Below are positions 26,615 to 35,954 of a DNA stretch of 35,954 nt, in pieces. Where the stretch lies: contig NZ_GG657738.1 of NCBI RefSeq assembly GCF_000158815.1, positions 4,427,963 through 4,463,916 of the forward strand, given 5' to 3'. How positions within the stretch are numbered: the stretch's first letter is position 1; the number at the start of each line of letters is the position of its first letter. Below the pieces are notes generated by a model. That model ran no database searches. It saw only the letters and a program-made list of their open reading frames with translations, and had not been told where the DNA came from. A program made the translations under genes and the position numbers. This DNA comes from Micromonospora sp. ATCC 39149. Lineage in GTDB: Bacteria > Actinomycetota > Actinomycetes > Mycobacteriales > Micromonosporaceae.

Positions 26615-27421
26615 ATGCGTGCTCGCCGTCTCATCGCCGCCGCCAGCGTCGCGGCCCTCGGTGTCCTCTCCCTCGGTGCGTGCGGGAAGGCCACGCCGGC
26701 CGTCGCCGCGTACGTCGGCGACACGAGATACTCCGTCGACCGGGTGAACGAGATCTACGACGACGCCCAGGCCAAGTACGCCGACGCCATCCGGTCGCAG
26801 GCCGGGCAGAGCGGTGCCACCCCGTCGCCGGAGCAGTTGCGCTCCACGGTGACCCGGCAGGACGTGCTGAACCTGCTGGTCAGCATCGAGCTGGGCAAGC
26901 GGGTGGTGGCGGAGCAGGGCATCACGGTGGCCGACGAGGTCAAGCCGGAGCAGCTTGAGCAGCAGCTCCAGATGCCGGCCGCCACCGAGTACGTCCGACT
27001 CTGGGGCGAGTGGGTGGACATCTCCGGCGCGCTCGGCGCGAAGCTGCCCACGGCCGAGGTGAGCGACGAGTCGGTCATGGCCGTCTACGACGCCATCGCG
27101 AAGGCCGGGGCGATCCAGTCCGGGCTGACCGTGGCGCAGGTCCGGCAGGCGTTCGGGGAGAGCGGCGGCCCGGGCAGCCAGGGCGGCTTCGTGCGCGCCG
27201 CCACCGCGCTCAGCGCGGCCCTGCAGCAGGAGGCGGAGAAGGCCGGCACGTCGATCAACCCCCGGTTCCGCCCGATCGGCGTCCCGTCGGTGGTCAGCAC
27301 CGGCCAGTCGCTGGTCTTCTACTCGCTGCCGTACATCGACCAGAACGGCCCGGTCACCGACATCTCCACCCCGCAGGCCCCGGCGGCGGAGTCGAGCGCA
27401 CCGGCCGCGCCCGGGGCATGA
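26615..27421 (+). CDS. SurA N-terminal-like lipoprotein
   Basis: An exported lipoprotein of 268 residues. MRARRLIAAASVAALGVLSLGAC is a signal peptide with lipobox LGAC and acylated Cys23. The mature protein begins GKATPAVAAYVGDTRYSVDRVNEIYDDAQAKY, the pattern of SurA/PrsA-type chaperone N domains (a helix-rich segment following VAxVxGxxxxxxDVxxxx), and continues with LLVSIELGKRVVAEQGITVADEV. No peptidyl-prolyl isomerase domain is present; the tail is a Pro/Ala/Ser stretch. A role in folding exported proteins is inferred. It starts 59 bases after mfd and its stop overlaps the mazG start (ATGA), so mfd, this gene and mazG form one unit. Confidence 0.78.
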   Translation: MRARRLIAAASVAALGVLSLGACGKATPAVAAYVGDTRYSVDRVNEIYDDAQAKYADAIRSQAGQSGATPSPEQLRSTVTRQDVLNLLVSIELGKRVVAEQGITVADEVKPEQLEQQLQMPAATEYVRLWGEWVDISGALGAKLPTAEVSDESVMAVYDAIAKAGAIQSGLTVAQVRQAFGESGGPGSQGGFVRAATALSAALQQEAEKAGTSINPRFRPIGVPSVVSTGQSLVFYSLPYIDQNGPVTDISTPQAPAAESSAPAAPGA

Positions 27422-28389
27422 CCGCCCGGATCGTCCTGCTGGTCGCCTCGCCCCGGCTCCCGGCGGGGCTGCTGACGGCGGCGGCCTGGGACGTCGTACG
27501 CGGCAACCCGGTGCTGGCCGGCGCGGAGAGCGAGCTGACGGCGGCCGTGCGGGCGGCGGGCGCCGAGGTGACCGTGCTGGACGGCCCGGCGACGCCAGCG
27601 CTGCTGGACGCGGCGGCGGCGCACGGCACGGCGGTCTGGCTGGCCGGGCCGGCCGGCGACGAGGCGCTGGCCCGGGAGCTGGGCCTGCGGCTGGCCCGCG
27701 AGCCGGGCCTGGCCGAGTTGGAGCTGATGTACGGCTCGTGGGACCCGCCCGGCGCCCGGCTGCTCGACGCGGTCGAGGTGATGGACCGGCTGGCCTCGCC
27801 GGGCGGCGATCCGTGGAAGCGGGCGCAGACGCACCGCAGCCTCGCCGGTTACCTGATCGAGGAGTGCTACGAGGCGTACGACGCGATCGGCGCGGACGAC
27901 ACGGACGCGCTCCGCGAGGAGCTGGGCGACGTGCTGCTCCAGGTGCTGCTGCACGCCCGGATGGCCGAGGAGTTGCCCGACGGCGAGCGGTGGGACGTCG
28001 ACGACGTGGCCGGCGGCCTGGTGGACAAGATGGTCCGGCGCAACCCGCACGTCTTCGCCGACGACCGGGCCACCACCCTGGACGAGATCACCGCCAACTG
28101 GGAGCGGATCAAGCGGGCGGAGAAGGCCCGGGACTCCGTGCTCGACGGCATCGCGCCGAGCCTGCCCGCCCTCGCCCTGGCCGCCAAGATCCTGGACCGC
28201 GCCGGCCGCGCCGGCCTGGCGGTCCCGCTGCCCGTGGCCGACCCAAGGGCTGACCCGGCGGGGCGGCTCGGCGCCGAGCTGCTGGCCCGGGTGGCGGCGG
28301 CCCGGGAGGCCGACCTGGACCCGGAGGCGGCGCTGCGCCGCGCCGCCCTGGCGTACGCCGACGCCGTCCGCGCCGCCGAGCGAACCTGA
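27418..28389 (+). CDS. mazG: MazG nucleoside triphosphate pyrophosphohydrolase
   Basis: Hydrolyses (d)NTPs, including damaged ones, to monophosphates and pyrophosphate. The 323-residue product has one MazG domain (about 118-215) with the metal ligands in EECYE (Glu148, Glu149, Glu152) and EELGD (Glu168, Asp171), and the KRAQTHRSLAGYLIEECYEA helix. The N-terminal 115 residues, including GNPVLAGAESELTAAVRAAGAEV, are not a typical MazG repeat and resemble the mycobacterial layout. The start overlaps the preceding stop as ATGA, so translation is coupled. In mycobacteria the same mfd-mazG order holds (Rv1020-Rv1021), which supports a genome-maintenance unit; here a chaperone-like lipoprotein lies between. 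Confidence 0.94.
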   Translation: MTARIVLLVASPRLPAGLLTAAAWDVVRGNPVLAGAESELTAAVRAAGAEVTVLDGPATPALLDAAAAHGTAVWLAGPAGDEALARELGLRLAREPGLAELELMYGSWDPPGARLLDAVEVMDRLASPGGDPWKRAQTHRSLAGYLIEECYEAYDAIGADDTDALREELGDVLLQVLLHARMAEELPDGERWDVDDVAGGLVDKMVRRNPHVFADDRATTLDEITANWERIKRAEKARDSVLDGIAPSLPALALAAKILDRAGRAGLAVPLPVADPRADPAGRLGAELLARVAAAREADLDPEAALRRAALAYADAVRAAERT

Positions 28390-28401
28390 CCGGCCTCCCG
28401 C

Positions 28402-28407
28402 TACGGT
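28402..28407 (+). promoter_or_regulatory. -10 box of the DUF885 gene, leaderless-type
   Basis: TACGGT, six bases before the ATG at 28414. Confidence 0.45.
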
Positions 28408-28413
28408 CGTCGC

Positions 28414-30033
28414 ATGTCCTCCTTCGTATCCCGCGCCGAACGGATCGTCGACGCACTGTTGGAGAGCCGCCCCGGCCTCGCCGCGTCCGCCGGTGACCAC
28501 CGGAGCGACGACCGGCTGCCCGACCTGTCGGCCGGTGCCGTCGCCGCCGACCGGGAGATGCTGCGCGACGCGGCCGACGCGCTCGCCGAGCTGGACCCGG
28601 ACTCCCTCGACATCGACGAGAGCGTCGACCACGCCCTGCTCACCGCCCTGGTCGATCGGGAGCTGTTTGAGTCCGACGAGATCCGGGCGTACGAGTGGGA
28701 CCCGCTGCGGCACAACCCGGGTCCGCTGCTGCACGCCCTGCTCGCCCGCCCGTACGCCCCGGCCGACGTGCGGCTGACCAGCCTGGCCGGTCGGCTCGCC
28801 GCCGTACCCGATGCCCTGGCGACCGCGCGCGCGACGCTGCGGGACATGCCCCGGGTGCACGCCGAGACGGCGGTCGGGCAGTTCACCGGCACGGCGGCGC
28901 TGGTCCGCGACGAGGTGCCCCGGCTGCTCGCCGAGGCCCCCGCGCTGTACGACCGGGTGGAGCCCGCCGCCACGGCCGCGATCGCGGCGCTGGAGGAGTT
29001 CGTGGCCTGGCTGCGCGCCGGGCTGGTCGCCGACGCCGAAGGCGGGCGGGACCCCCGGCTGGGCCGGCGGCGCTGGGAGGCCCGGCTGTGGCACACCCTC
29101 GACACCGAGCTGGGCGCCGCCGAGGTGCAGCGCCGCGCCTGGGCCAACCTGGACCGGGTCACCGCCGAGATCCGTGCGGCGGCCGTCGAGCTGGTCGGCG
29201 GCCCGGCCGACGACGAGACGGTACGCCGGGCGCTGGACCTGCTGGCCGCCGAGCACCCCGACGACCACACCATCGTCGACCTGGCCTCGGTCACCCTCGA
29301 CGAGGCGACCGACTTCGTCCGCGCGCACGACCTCGTGACGCTTGTCGACGACCCGTGCGTGATCCAGGAGATGCCGGAGTTCGCCCGGGGCGTGGCGGTG
29401 GCGTACTGCGACTCGCCCGGCCCGCTGGAGATCGCGCCCCTGCCGACGTTCTACTGCATCGCCCCGGCCCCGGCCGACTGGCCGGCGGCCCGGGTCGAGT
29501 CGTTCTACCGCGAGTACAACGACCACATGATCCGCAATCTGACGGTGCACGAGGCGATGCCGGGACACTTTCTCCAGCTCGCCCACGCCCGCCGGTACGC
29601 CGGTCCCACCCGGGTCCGGGCGCTGGCCGAGTCCGGTTCGTTCATCGAGGGCTGGGCGGTGTACACCGAGGAGCTGATGGCCGGCCTCGGCTTCGGTGGG
29701 CTGCCGGTACGGTTGCAGCAGCTCAAGATGCAGCTCCGGATGACCATCAACGCGCTGCTCGACCAGCTCGTGCACTGTGCCGGGCTGACCGAGGCCGAGG
29801 CCATGGAGCTGATGACGGGTCGGGGCTTCCAGGAGGAGGGCGAGGCGGCCGGCAAGTGGCGGCGGGCGCTGCTCACCTCCACCCAGCTCTCCACGTACTT
29901 CGTCGGGTACAGCGAGGTCGCCGAGATCGCCGCGCTGCGCCCGTCCGGGGTGTCGGTGCGCGAGTGGCACGACGCGATGCTCGCCCACAACTGCCCGCCC
30001 CCACGCCACCTGCGCACCCTGCTCGGGGTGTGA
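28414..30033 (+). CDS. DUF885 family metal-dependent hydrolase (peptidase-like)
   Basis: A 539-residue cytoplasmic protein of the DUF885 family. The zinc-binding motif HEAMPGH is at residues 379-385, followed by EGWAVYTEE at 412-420, whose glutamate is the probable third metal ligand; this HExxxxH plus EGWA pattern marks the group. The N-terminal two thirds is helical with many Asp/Glu/Arg. No signal peptide is present. Family members are annotated as peptidase-like and the substrate is undefined. A TACGGT -10 six bases before the ATG suggests a leaderless message, so it is probably not part of the mfd-mazG unit. The stop is inside repeat E, which would terminate it against the convergent lipoprotein gene. 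Confidence 0.88.
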   Translation: MSSFVSRAERIVDALLESRPGLAASAGDHRSDDRLPDLSAGAVAADREMLRDAADALAELDPDSLDIDESVDHALLTALVDRELFESDEIRAYEWDPLRHNPGPLLHALLARPYAPADVRLTSLAGRLAAVPDALATARATLRDMPRVHAETAVGQFTGTAALVRDEVPRLLAEAPALYDRVEPAATAAIAALEEFVAWLRAGLVADAEGGRDPRLGRRRWEARLWHTLDTELGAAEVQRRAWANLDRVTAEIRAAAVELVGGPADDETVRRALDLLAAEHPDDHTIVDLASVTLDEATDFVRAHDLVTLVDDPCVIQEMPEFARGVAVAYCDSPGPLEIAPLPTFYCIAPAPADWPAARVESFYREYNDHMIRNLTVHEAMPGHFLQLAHARRYAGPTRVRALAESGSFIEGWAVYTEELMAGLGFGGLPVRLQQLKMQLRMTINALLDQLVHCAGLTEAEAMELMTGRGFQEEGEAAGKWRRALLTSTQLSTYFVGYSEVAEIAALRPSGVSVREWHDAMLAHNCPPPRHLRTLLGV

Positions 30034-30085
30034 GGAAGGGCCCCCTGTTAACGCATTCTGTTGTACAGGGGGCCCTTCCTCACAC
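30028..30085. repeat. GGGGCCCC-type palindromic element, copy E (perfect 21-bp arms)
   Basis: GTGTGAGGAAGGGCCCCCTGT (21 bases, 30028-30048) is perfectly complementary to 30065-30085, with a 16-base loop TAACGCATTCTGTTGT. It is the most regular copy and the DUF885 TGA (30031-30033) lies within its left arm. It sits between two convergent genes and can terminate both. Confidence 0.9.
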
Positions 30086-30160
30086 GCCGCCGTGCGTCGT
30101 ACGCGCGAGCCGTGCCGCCGCACACCCGTCAGCCCGGCGGCCGGCGGAACCCGGGGGCGG

Positions 30161-32351
<2,191 letters not shown>

Positions 32352-32385
32352 GACACCCAGCAGGCCTCGGGGGAGGGGTGTGACG

Positions 32386-33018
32386 ATGCAGCAGCGCCGC
32401 ACACCGGGTGGTCAGCGTCCCGTCCGCCGGCCGGGTCAGTCCGGCCGGCCGGGCGGGGCCCGCGCCCGGGCGTCGGTCCGCGACGGCGTCCGCGCGGAGG
32501 CGCGCGCCGCCGGCCGGTCGCCCGGCTCGGCGCGGGCCGCCGAGTCGGTACGCTCCGCGAACCGTCCCGCCGCCGCCCGGCGCGCCGCCGCCGGAGGCAC
32601 GGTCAAGCGGCTCTCCGCACCCCACCCCCGACGCTTCACCGGCCGGGCCACCGTGCTGTTCGCGGTGTTGATCGCGCTCGCCCTCGCCTACACCTATCCG
32701 GTCCGGGTCTACCTGGACCAGCAGGCGGACATCCAGCGGATGGAGGCGGCCCAGGCCGCCCAGCGGCAGCTCATCGCCGAACGCGCCGCCGAGGCGGCCA
32801 AGTGGCGCGACGACGAGTACATCCGCATCCAGGCCCGGGAGCGGTTCTACATGGTCTACCCGGGCGAGGTCCCGGTGATCGTGCTCAACGACCCGGCCGG
32901 GGCGACCCGGGACGCGGGCGGTGGGCGGCCCCCCGCCCGGCCGGAAACCCCCGATCCCTGGTACGACACCCTGTGGTCCAGCGTGCGGGCCGCGAACGCC
33001 GACCGCCCCGGCCAGTGA
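32386..33018 (+). CDS. FtsB/DivIC-like septum formation protein
   Basis: A bitopic cell-division protein, 210 residues. Residues 1-85 are a long Arg/Pro/Ala/Gly-rich cytoplasmic tail, unusually long and basic compared with the short tails of proteobacterial FtsB. A membrane span lies at about 88-105 (ATVLFAVLIALALAYTY), then a coiled coil (about 110-140, QQADIQRMEAAQAAQRQLIAERAAEAAKW) and the conserved DDEYIRIQARERFYMVYPGE segment of DivIC. The GTG at 32380 could also start it; ATG 32386 is chosen because GGGAGGGG sits 8 bases upstream. It follows eno closely and precedes DUF501, the order found in mycobacteria (Rv1024). Confidence 0.88.
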   Translation: MQQRRTPGGQRPVRRPGQSGRPGGARARASVRDGVRAEARAAGRSPGSARAAESVRSANRPAAARRAAAGGTVKRLSAPHPRRFTGRATVLFAVLIALALAYTYPVRVYLDQQADIQRMEAAQAAQRQLIAERAAEAAKWRDDEYIRIQARERFYMVYPGEVPVIVLNDPAGATRDAGGGRPPARPETPDPWYDTLWSSVRAANADRPGQ

Positions 33019-33084
33019 ACGCGCCGCCCTGAGCGCGCCACCCTCAGCACGTTGACTCCAGCGCACCGACGAAAGATGGGCACC

Positions 33085-33642
33085 GTGACTGTCGTACCCC
33101 CGCCGGAGCCGGCGGCGGACTCCGTACCCCCGCCGAAGCGGGAACCGGCCACCGAGGCCGACCTGGCCGCGGTGGCCGCCCAGCTCGGGCGCACCCCGCG
33201 TGGCACCCGGGCGGTGGCCCACCGCTGCCCCTGCGGCCTGCCCGACGTGGTGGAGACGACCCCGCGCCTGGCCGACGGGACGCCCTTCCCGACGCTGTTC
33301 TACCTGACCTGTCCCCGCGCGACGGCCGCGTGCAGCCGGCTGGAGTCGGCCGGGCTGATGAGGGAGATGGCCGAGCGGCTGGCGGAGGACCCGGAGCTGG
33401 CCGCCCGGTACCGGGCGGCGCACGAGGACTACCTGGCCCGCCGGGAGGCGATCGGCCACGTGCCGGAGGTCGCGGGCGTCTCCGCCGGCGGCATGCCCGG
33501 CCGGGTGAAGTGCCTGCACGTGCATCTTGGCCACGCCCTCGGCGCCGGCCCGGGGGTCAACCCGTTCGGCGACGAGACCCTCGCGTTGGTGGAGAAGTGG
33601 TGGGCGGCCGGGCCGTGCGTGGACGTTCCGGCGGCGCAGTGA
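33085..33642 (+). CDS. DUF501 family protein
   Basis: A conserved actinobacterial protein of unknown function, 185 residues from GTG 33085. It has the DUF501 features: HRCPCGLPDVVETTPRLADGTPFPTLFYLTCPRATAACSRLE with several cysteines and a late KCLHVHLGHALGAGPGVNPFG motif. The Cys/His set suggests a metal site, an inference. The GTG at 33085 follows a TTGACT (33052-33057) with a poor -10; an ATG at 33076 is an alternative start adding three residues. It follows the ftsB-like gene by 66 bases and is followed by argA with a one-base gap. Confidence 0.88.
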   Translation: MTVVPPPEPAADSVPPPKREPATEADLAAVAAQLGRTPRGTRAVAHRCPCGLPDVVETTPRLADGTPFPTLFYLTCPRATAACSRLESAGLMREMAERLAEDPELAARYRAAHEDYLARREAIGHVPEVAGVSAGGMPGRVKCLHVHLGHALGAGPGVNPFGDETLALVEKWWAAGPCVDVPAAQ

Positions 33643-33643
33643 G

Positions 33644-34159
33644 ATGAGTGAGATGACCGCCGACACGATCCTGGTGCGTCGCGCCCGCACCTCCGACGTG
33701 CGCGGCATCCGGCGGCTCGTGGACACCTACACCGACGACCGGCGGCTGCTCAGCAAGGCCACCGTCACCCTGTACGAGGACGTGCAGGAGTTCCGGGTCG
33801 CGGCCGACGCCGACGCCGTCGTCGGCTGCGGCGCGCTGCACGTGATGTGGGAGGACCTGGCCGAGATCCGTACGGTGGCCGTCGACCCGGCATACCGGGG
33901 GCGGCGGATCGGGCACCGCATCGTCGGCGAGCTGATCGACGCGGCCCGGGAGATCGGGGTGGCCCGGATCTTCGTGTTGACCTTCGAGACGCGGTTCTTC
34001 GGCTCGTTCGGCTTCCGCGAGATCGACGGCGCGCCGGTGCCGCAGCCGGTGTACGAGCAGCTCCTGCGCTCGTACGACGAGGGCGTCGCCGAGTTTTTGG
34101 ACCTGGAGCGGGTCAAGCCCAACACCCTCGGCAACACCCGGATGCTGCTGCGCCTGTGA
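33644..34159 (+). CDS. argA: ArgA-type amino-acid N-acetyltransferase (GNAT)
   Basis: A 171-residue GNAT protein that would acetylate glutamate in the first step of arginine synthesis. It aligns by eye with mycobacterial Rv2747 (ArgA): LVRRARTSDVRGIRRLVDTYTDDR, VVGCGALHVMWEDLAEIRTVAVDPAYRGRRIGHRIV (the acetyl-CoA loop is RGRRIG), FVLTFETRFFGSFGFREIDG and GVAEFLDLERVKPNTLGNTRMLL. The match is over the full length. The start follows the DUF501 stop by one base; ATG 33644 has a second ATG at 33653. It lies between DUF501 and ppx, whereas in M. tuberculosis the homologue is elsewhere. Confidence 0.9.
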   Translation: MSEMTADTILVRRARTSDVRGIRRLVDTYTDDRRLLSKATVTLYEDVQEFRVAADADAVVGCGALHVMWEDLAEIRTVAVDPAYRGRRIGHRIVGELIDAAREIGVARIFVLTFETRFFGSFGFREIDGAPVPQPVYEQLLRSYDEGVAEFLDLERVKPNTLGNTRMLLRL

Positions 34160-34178
34160 CGGCGTCCTGGTCACCCCA

Positions 34179-34199
34179 GGGGCTGTTTTGGGGAGCCCC
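34179..34199. terminator. Weak hairpin after argA
   Basis: GGGGCT (34179-34184) pairs with AGCCCC (34194-34199) around a loop with TTTT. Weak; possible terminator before ppx. Confidence 0.35.
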
Positions 34200-34290
34200 G
34201 CCGCGAAAGCCCTTGGAGACGGCCCGGCGGGCGCGGCGACGGTGGAGACGGTCGTCGCCCCGTCGCGGGTGGCCCGGTGGGCGGCTGCCG

Positions 34291-34296
34291 TAGGGT
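34291..34296 (+). promoter_or_regulatory. -10 box of the ppx gene, leaderless-type
   Basis: TAGGGT, seven bases before the GTG at 34304. Confidence 0.5.
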
Positions 34297-34303
34297 TGCT
34301 GCC

Positions 34304-35257
34304 GTGACGACGCGCGTGGCCGCCATCGACTGCGGGACCAACTCGATCCGACTGCTGATCGCCGACCTGCCCGACCCGGCCGCCGGGCCGGGCGCGCCGC
34401 TGGTCGACCTGAGCCGCCGGATGGAGATCGTCCGCCTCGGCCAGGGCGTCGACAAGACGGGCCGGCTCGCCCCCGAGGCGATCGAGCGGACCCGGGTGGC
34501 CCTGGCCGCCTACGCCGCCGAGATCGAGAAGTTGGGCGCGGACCGGGTGCGGATGTGCGCCACCTCCGCGTCCCGGGACGCCTCCAACGCCGGGGACTTC
34601 CAAACAATGGTGGAGCGGACCCTCGGCGTCGCACCCGAGGTGGTCACCGGCGACGAGGAGGCCCGGCTCTCCTTCACCGGCGCGGTGCGCGGCCTGCCCG
34701 CCGACGCGCGGGAGCCGTACCTGGTCATCGACATCGGCGGCGGGTCGACCGAGTTCGTGGTCGGGACCCGGTCCGACGGCGTCGAGGCCGCGATCTCGAT
34801 GGACATCGGCTGCGTCCGGATGACCGAGCGGCACCTGCTCGGCGACCCGCCCGGCCTGGACGAGATCGCCGCCGCGCAGGCCGACATCACCGAAGCGGTG
34901 GACCGCGCGCTGGAGGCCGTGCCGGGCCGCAAGGCAGCCACCCTGGTCGGGCTCGCCGGGTCGGTCACCACCGTCGTGGCCATCGCCGAGGGCCTCACGG
35001 AGTACGAGCCGGGGCGCATCCACCACGCCCGGGTGTCGTACGACGCGGTGGCGGAGGTGACCGCCGACCTGCTGGCGAAGACCCGCGAACAGCGGCTGGC
35101 GATCCCGGTGATGCACCCGGGCCGGGCCGACGTGATCGGCGCGGGGGCCCTGGTGCTCCGGACGATCATGGAGCGGGCCGGCATGTCGGCGGTGGTCGCC
35201 TCCGAGCACGACATCCTCGACGGCATCGCCTGGAGCCTGCTGCCGTCGCCGAACTGA
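34304..35257 (+). CDS. Ppx/GppA family exopolyphosphatase
   Basis: A sugar-kinase/Hsp70-fold hydrolase acting on polyphosphate or pppGpp, 317 residues, the short actinobacterial form. The phosphate-1 motif AAIDCGTNSIRLLIAD is at the N terminus and DIGGGSTEFVVG at about 144-155, with ATSASRDASN between and GLAGSVTT later; all are family markers. It lacks the C-terminal HD-like domain of larger Ppx enzymes, which is normal for this group. It appears leaderless (TAGGGT at 34291). It closes the conserved eno-ftsB-DUF501-ppx run (Rv1023-Rv1026 in M. tuberculosis). Whether polyphosphate or (p)ppGpp is the natural substrate cannot be told from sequence. Confidence 0.93.
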   Translation: MTTRVAAIDCGTNSIRLLIADLPDPAAGPGAPLVDLSRRMEIVRLGQGVDKTGRLAPEAIERTRVALAAYAAEIEKLGADRVRMCATSASRDASNAGDFQTMVERTLGVAPEVVTGDEEARLSFTGAVRGLPADAREPYLVIDIGGGSTEFVVGTRSDGVEAAISMDIGCVRMTERHLLGDPPGLDEIAAAQADITEAVDRALEAVPGRKAATLVGLAGSVTTVVAIAEGLTEYEPGRIHHARVSYDAVAEVTADLLAKTREQRLAIPVMHPGRADVIGAGALVLRTIMERAGMSAVVASEHDILDGIAWSLLPSPN

Positions 35258-35353
35258 CGCGTTCGTGTTGCTGTCGCCGAGCTAGGCGTTCGTGCTGGCG
35301 GGTCCCTGGCCTGGACGGCCGAAGCGCAGGCAAGGGCGCGGCCGGGGTGTCGT

Positions 35354-35387
35354 TTGACGGTACTTCGCACTGCGCAGTAGTGTGCGA
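35354..35387 (+). promoter_or_regulatory. padR promoter with overlapping palindromic operator
   Basis: TTGACG (35354-35359), 18-bp spacer, TAGTGT (35378-35383), then seven bases to the GTG. The palindrome ACTGCGCAGT (35369-35378) lies between, and TCGCAC (35365-35370) pairs with GTGCGA (35382-35387). A regulator bound here would cover the spacer, -10 and start point. Confidence 0.6.
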
Positions 35388-35390
35388 TGC

Positions 35391-35723
35391 GTGGATACCA
35401 CGCAGCTCTTGAAAGGCGTGCTGGATCTCGCGGTCCTCGCCGTGCTCCGGGAGGAGGACGGCTACGGGTACGACATCCTGCGCCGCCTCCGCGAGGCCGG
35501 CCTGGACGAGGTCGGCGACGCCTCCGTCTACGGCACCCTGCGGCGACTCTTCGCCGCCGGCCTGCTGACCACCTACGTCGTGCCGAGCGAGTCCGGCCCG
35601 CACCGGAAGTACTACTCGCTCAACGCCGCCGGCCGGGACCAGTTGACCCGCTCCGGCAAGCTCTGGCGCTCGTTCGCCACCACCATGGACACTCTGCTCG
35701 ACGATCGGGGGATGGCGGCGTGA
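35391..35723 (+). CDS. PadR family transcriptional regulator
   Basis: A small winged-helix repressor of 110 residues. It begins VDTTQLLKGVLDLAVLAVLREEDGYGYDILRRLREAGL, the PadR start, with the winged helix in DASVYGTLRRLFAAGLLTTYVVPSESGPHRKYYSLNAAGRDQL. It has no effector domain, typical for the short PadR-s2 group. The GTG at 35391 is chosen because a TTGACG-N18-TAGTGT promoter sits seven bases upstream; the frame upstream adds only MRC. It probably binds the palindrome in its own promoter. The stop overlaps the next gene (GTGA), a usual arrangement where PadR controls a partner membrane protein. Confidence 0.92.
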   Translation: MDTTQLLKGVLDLAVLAVLREEDGYGYDILRRLREAGLDEVGDASVYGTLRRLFAAGLLTTYVVPSESGPHRKYYSLNAAGRDQLTRSGKLWRSFATTMDTLLDDRGMAA

Positions 35724-35954
35724 CTGTCATGGAGCAGGAGATCGCGGACTACGTGACCCGGGTCCGGGCCGCCCTGGCGGACCTGCCGCCCCAGGTCCGC
35801 GACGAGTTGACCGAGGACCTGCCGGAGCACCTGGCCGAGGTGGCCGCCGAGGGGGACGGGTCGCTGGCCGACCGGCTGGGCACGCCAGAGGCGTACGCGG
35901 CGGAGTTGCGGGCGGCGGCCGGCGCGGGGGGTCCGGCCGCCGCCCGCAACCTGG
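35720..35954 (+). CDS. PadR-coupled HAAS/DUF1700-type protein, 5' part
   Basis: The first 78 residues of a gene cut by the window edge. VTVMEQEIADYVTRVRAALADLPPQVRDELTEDLPEHLAEVAAEGDGSLADRLGTPEAYAAELRAAAGAG is the HAAS (DUF1700-like) helical domain found fused to membrane segments next to padR genes. Its GTG overlaps the padR stop, so translation is coupled and PadR most likely regulates it. The membrane part, if any, lies outside the window. Confidence 0.8.
   Translation, partial: MTVMEQEIADYVTRVRAALADLPPQVRDELTEDLPEHLAEVAAEGDGSLADRLGTPEAYAAELRAAAGAGGPAAARNL

Overview
The window is about 36 kb of very GC-rich chromosome from a high-GC actinobacterium. GTG starts, many start codons 6-7 bases after a TANNNT -10 box, lipoproteins, glpX/xseAB/ispH and the mfd-mazG-eno-ftsB-DUF501-ppx order all fit Actinomycetota. 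Overall style suggests Micromonosporaceae (Micromonospora-like); that is inference, since no rRNA or marker comparison is possible here. I saw no tRNA, rRNA, CRISPR array, transposase, integrase or phage gene. It reads as core chromosome with small accessory changes.

Layout. 1-6.0 kb: rhomboid protease, YumC-type ferredoxin/flavodoxin-NADP reductase, a TetR regulator divergent from an NAD(P)-binding SDR with paired operators between them, an 18-bp tandem repeat, a YdcZ-type DMT transporter and glpX (gluconeogenesis). 6.2-12.1 kb: DUF4245 membrane protein, two tandem LppX/LprG-like lipoproteins, xseB and xseA (exonuclease VII), divergent ispH (isoprenoid synthesis) and a small lipoprotein. 12.3-17.8 kb: a large secreted subtilisin-like protease with calcium-loop motifs, rmuC, and a membrane-anchored protein with a Gly/Asp/Phe repeat tail. 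17.9-22.6 kb: ppc (anaplerosis), an ABC-2-like permease and a decayed LD-carboxypeptidase (S66) pseudogene. 22.9-35.3 kb: mfd, a SurA-like lipoprotein, mazG, a DUF885 metallohydrolase, a lipoprotein, eno, an FtsB/DivIC-like division protein, DUF501, an ArgA-type acetyltransferase and a Ppx/GppA phosphatase. This parallels the M. tuberculosis Rv1020-Rv1026 order with insertions. 35.4 kb to the end: an autoregulated-looking padR and the start of its translationally coupled partner.

The most unusual structure not explained by the genes is a family of five intergenic palindromes built on GGGGCCCC plus TGTTAACGC (near 750, 3985, 17845, 20760 and 30055). They sit at gene 3' ends. In four of five the neighbouring stop codon lies in or against the element, and in one the element encodes the last residues of the protein. 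They look like mobile or spreading 3'-end (terminator-type) elements. No gene is absent from any stretch longer than about 300 bases; the larger gaps are described in the entries.
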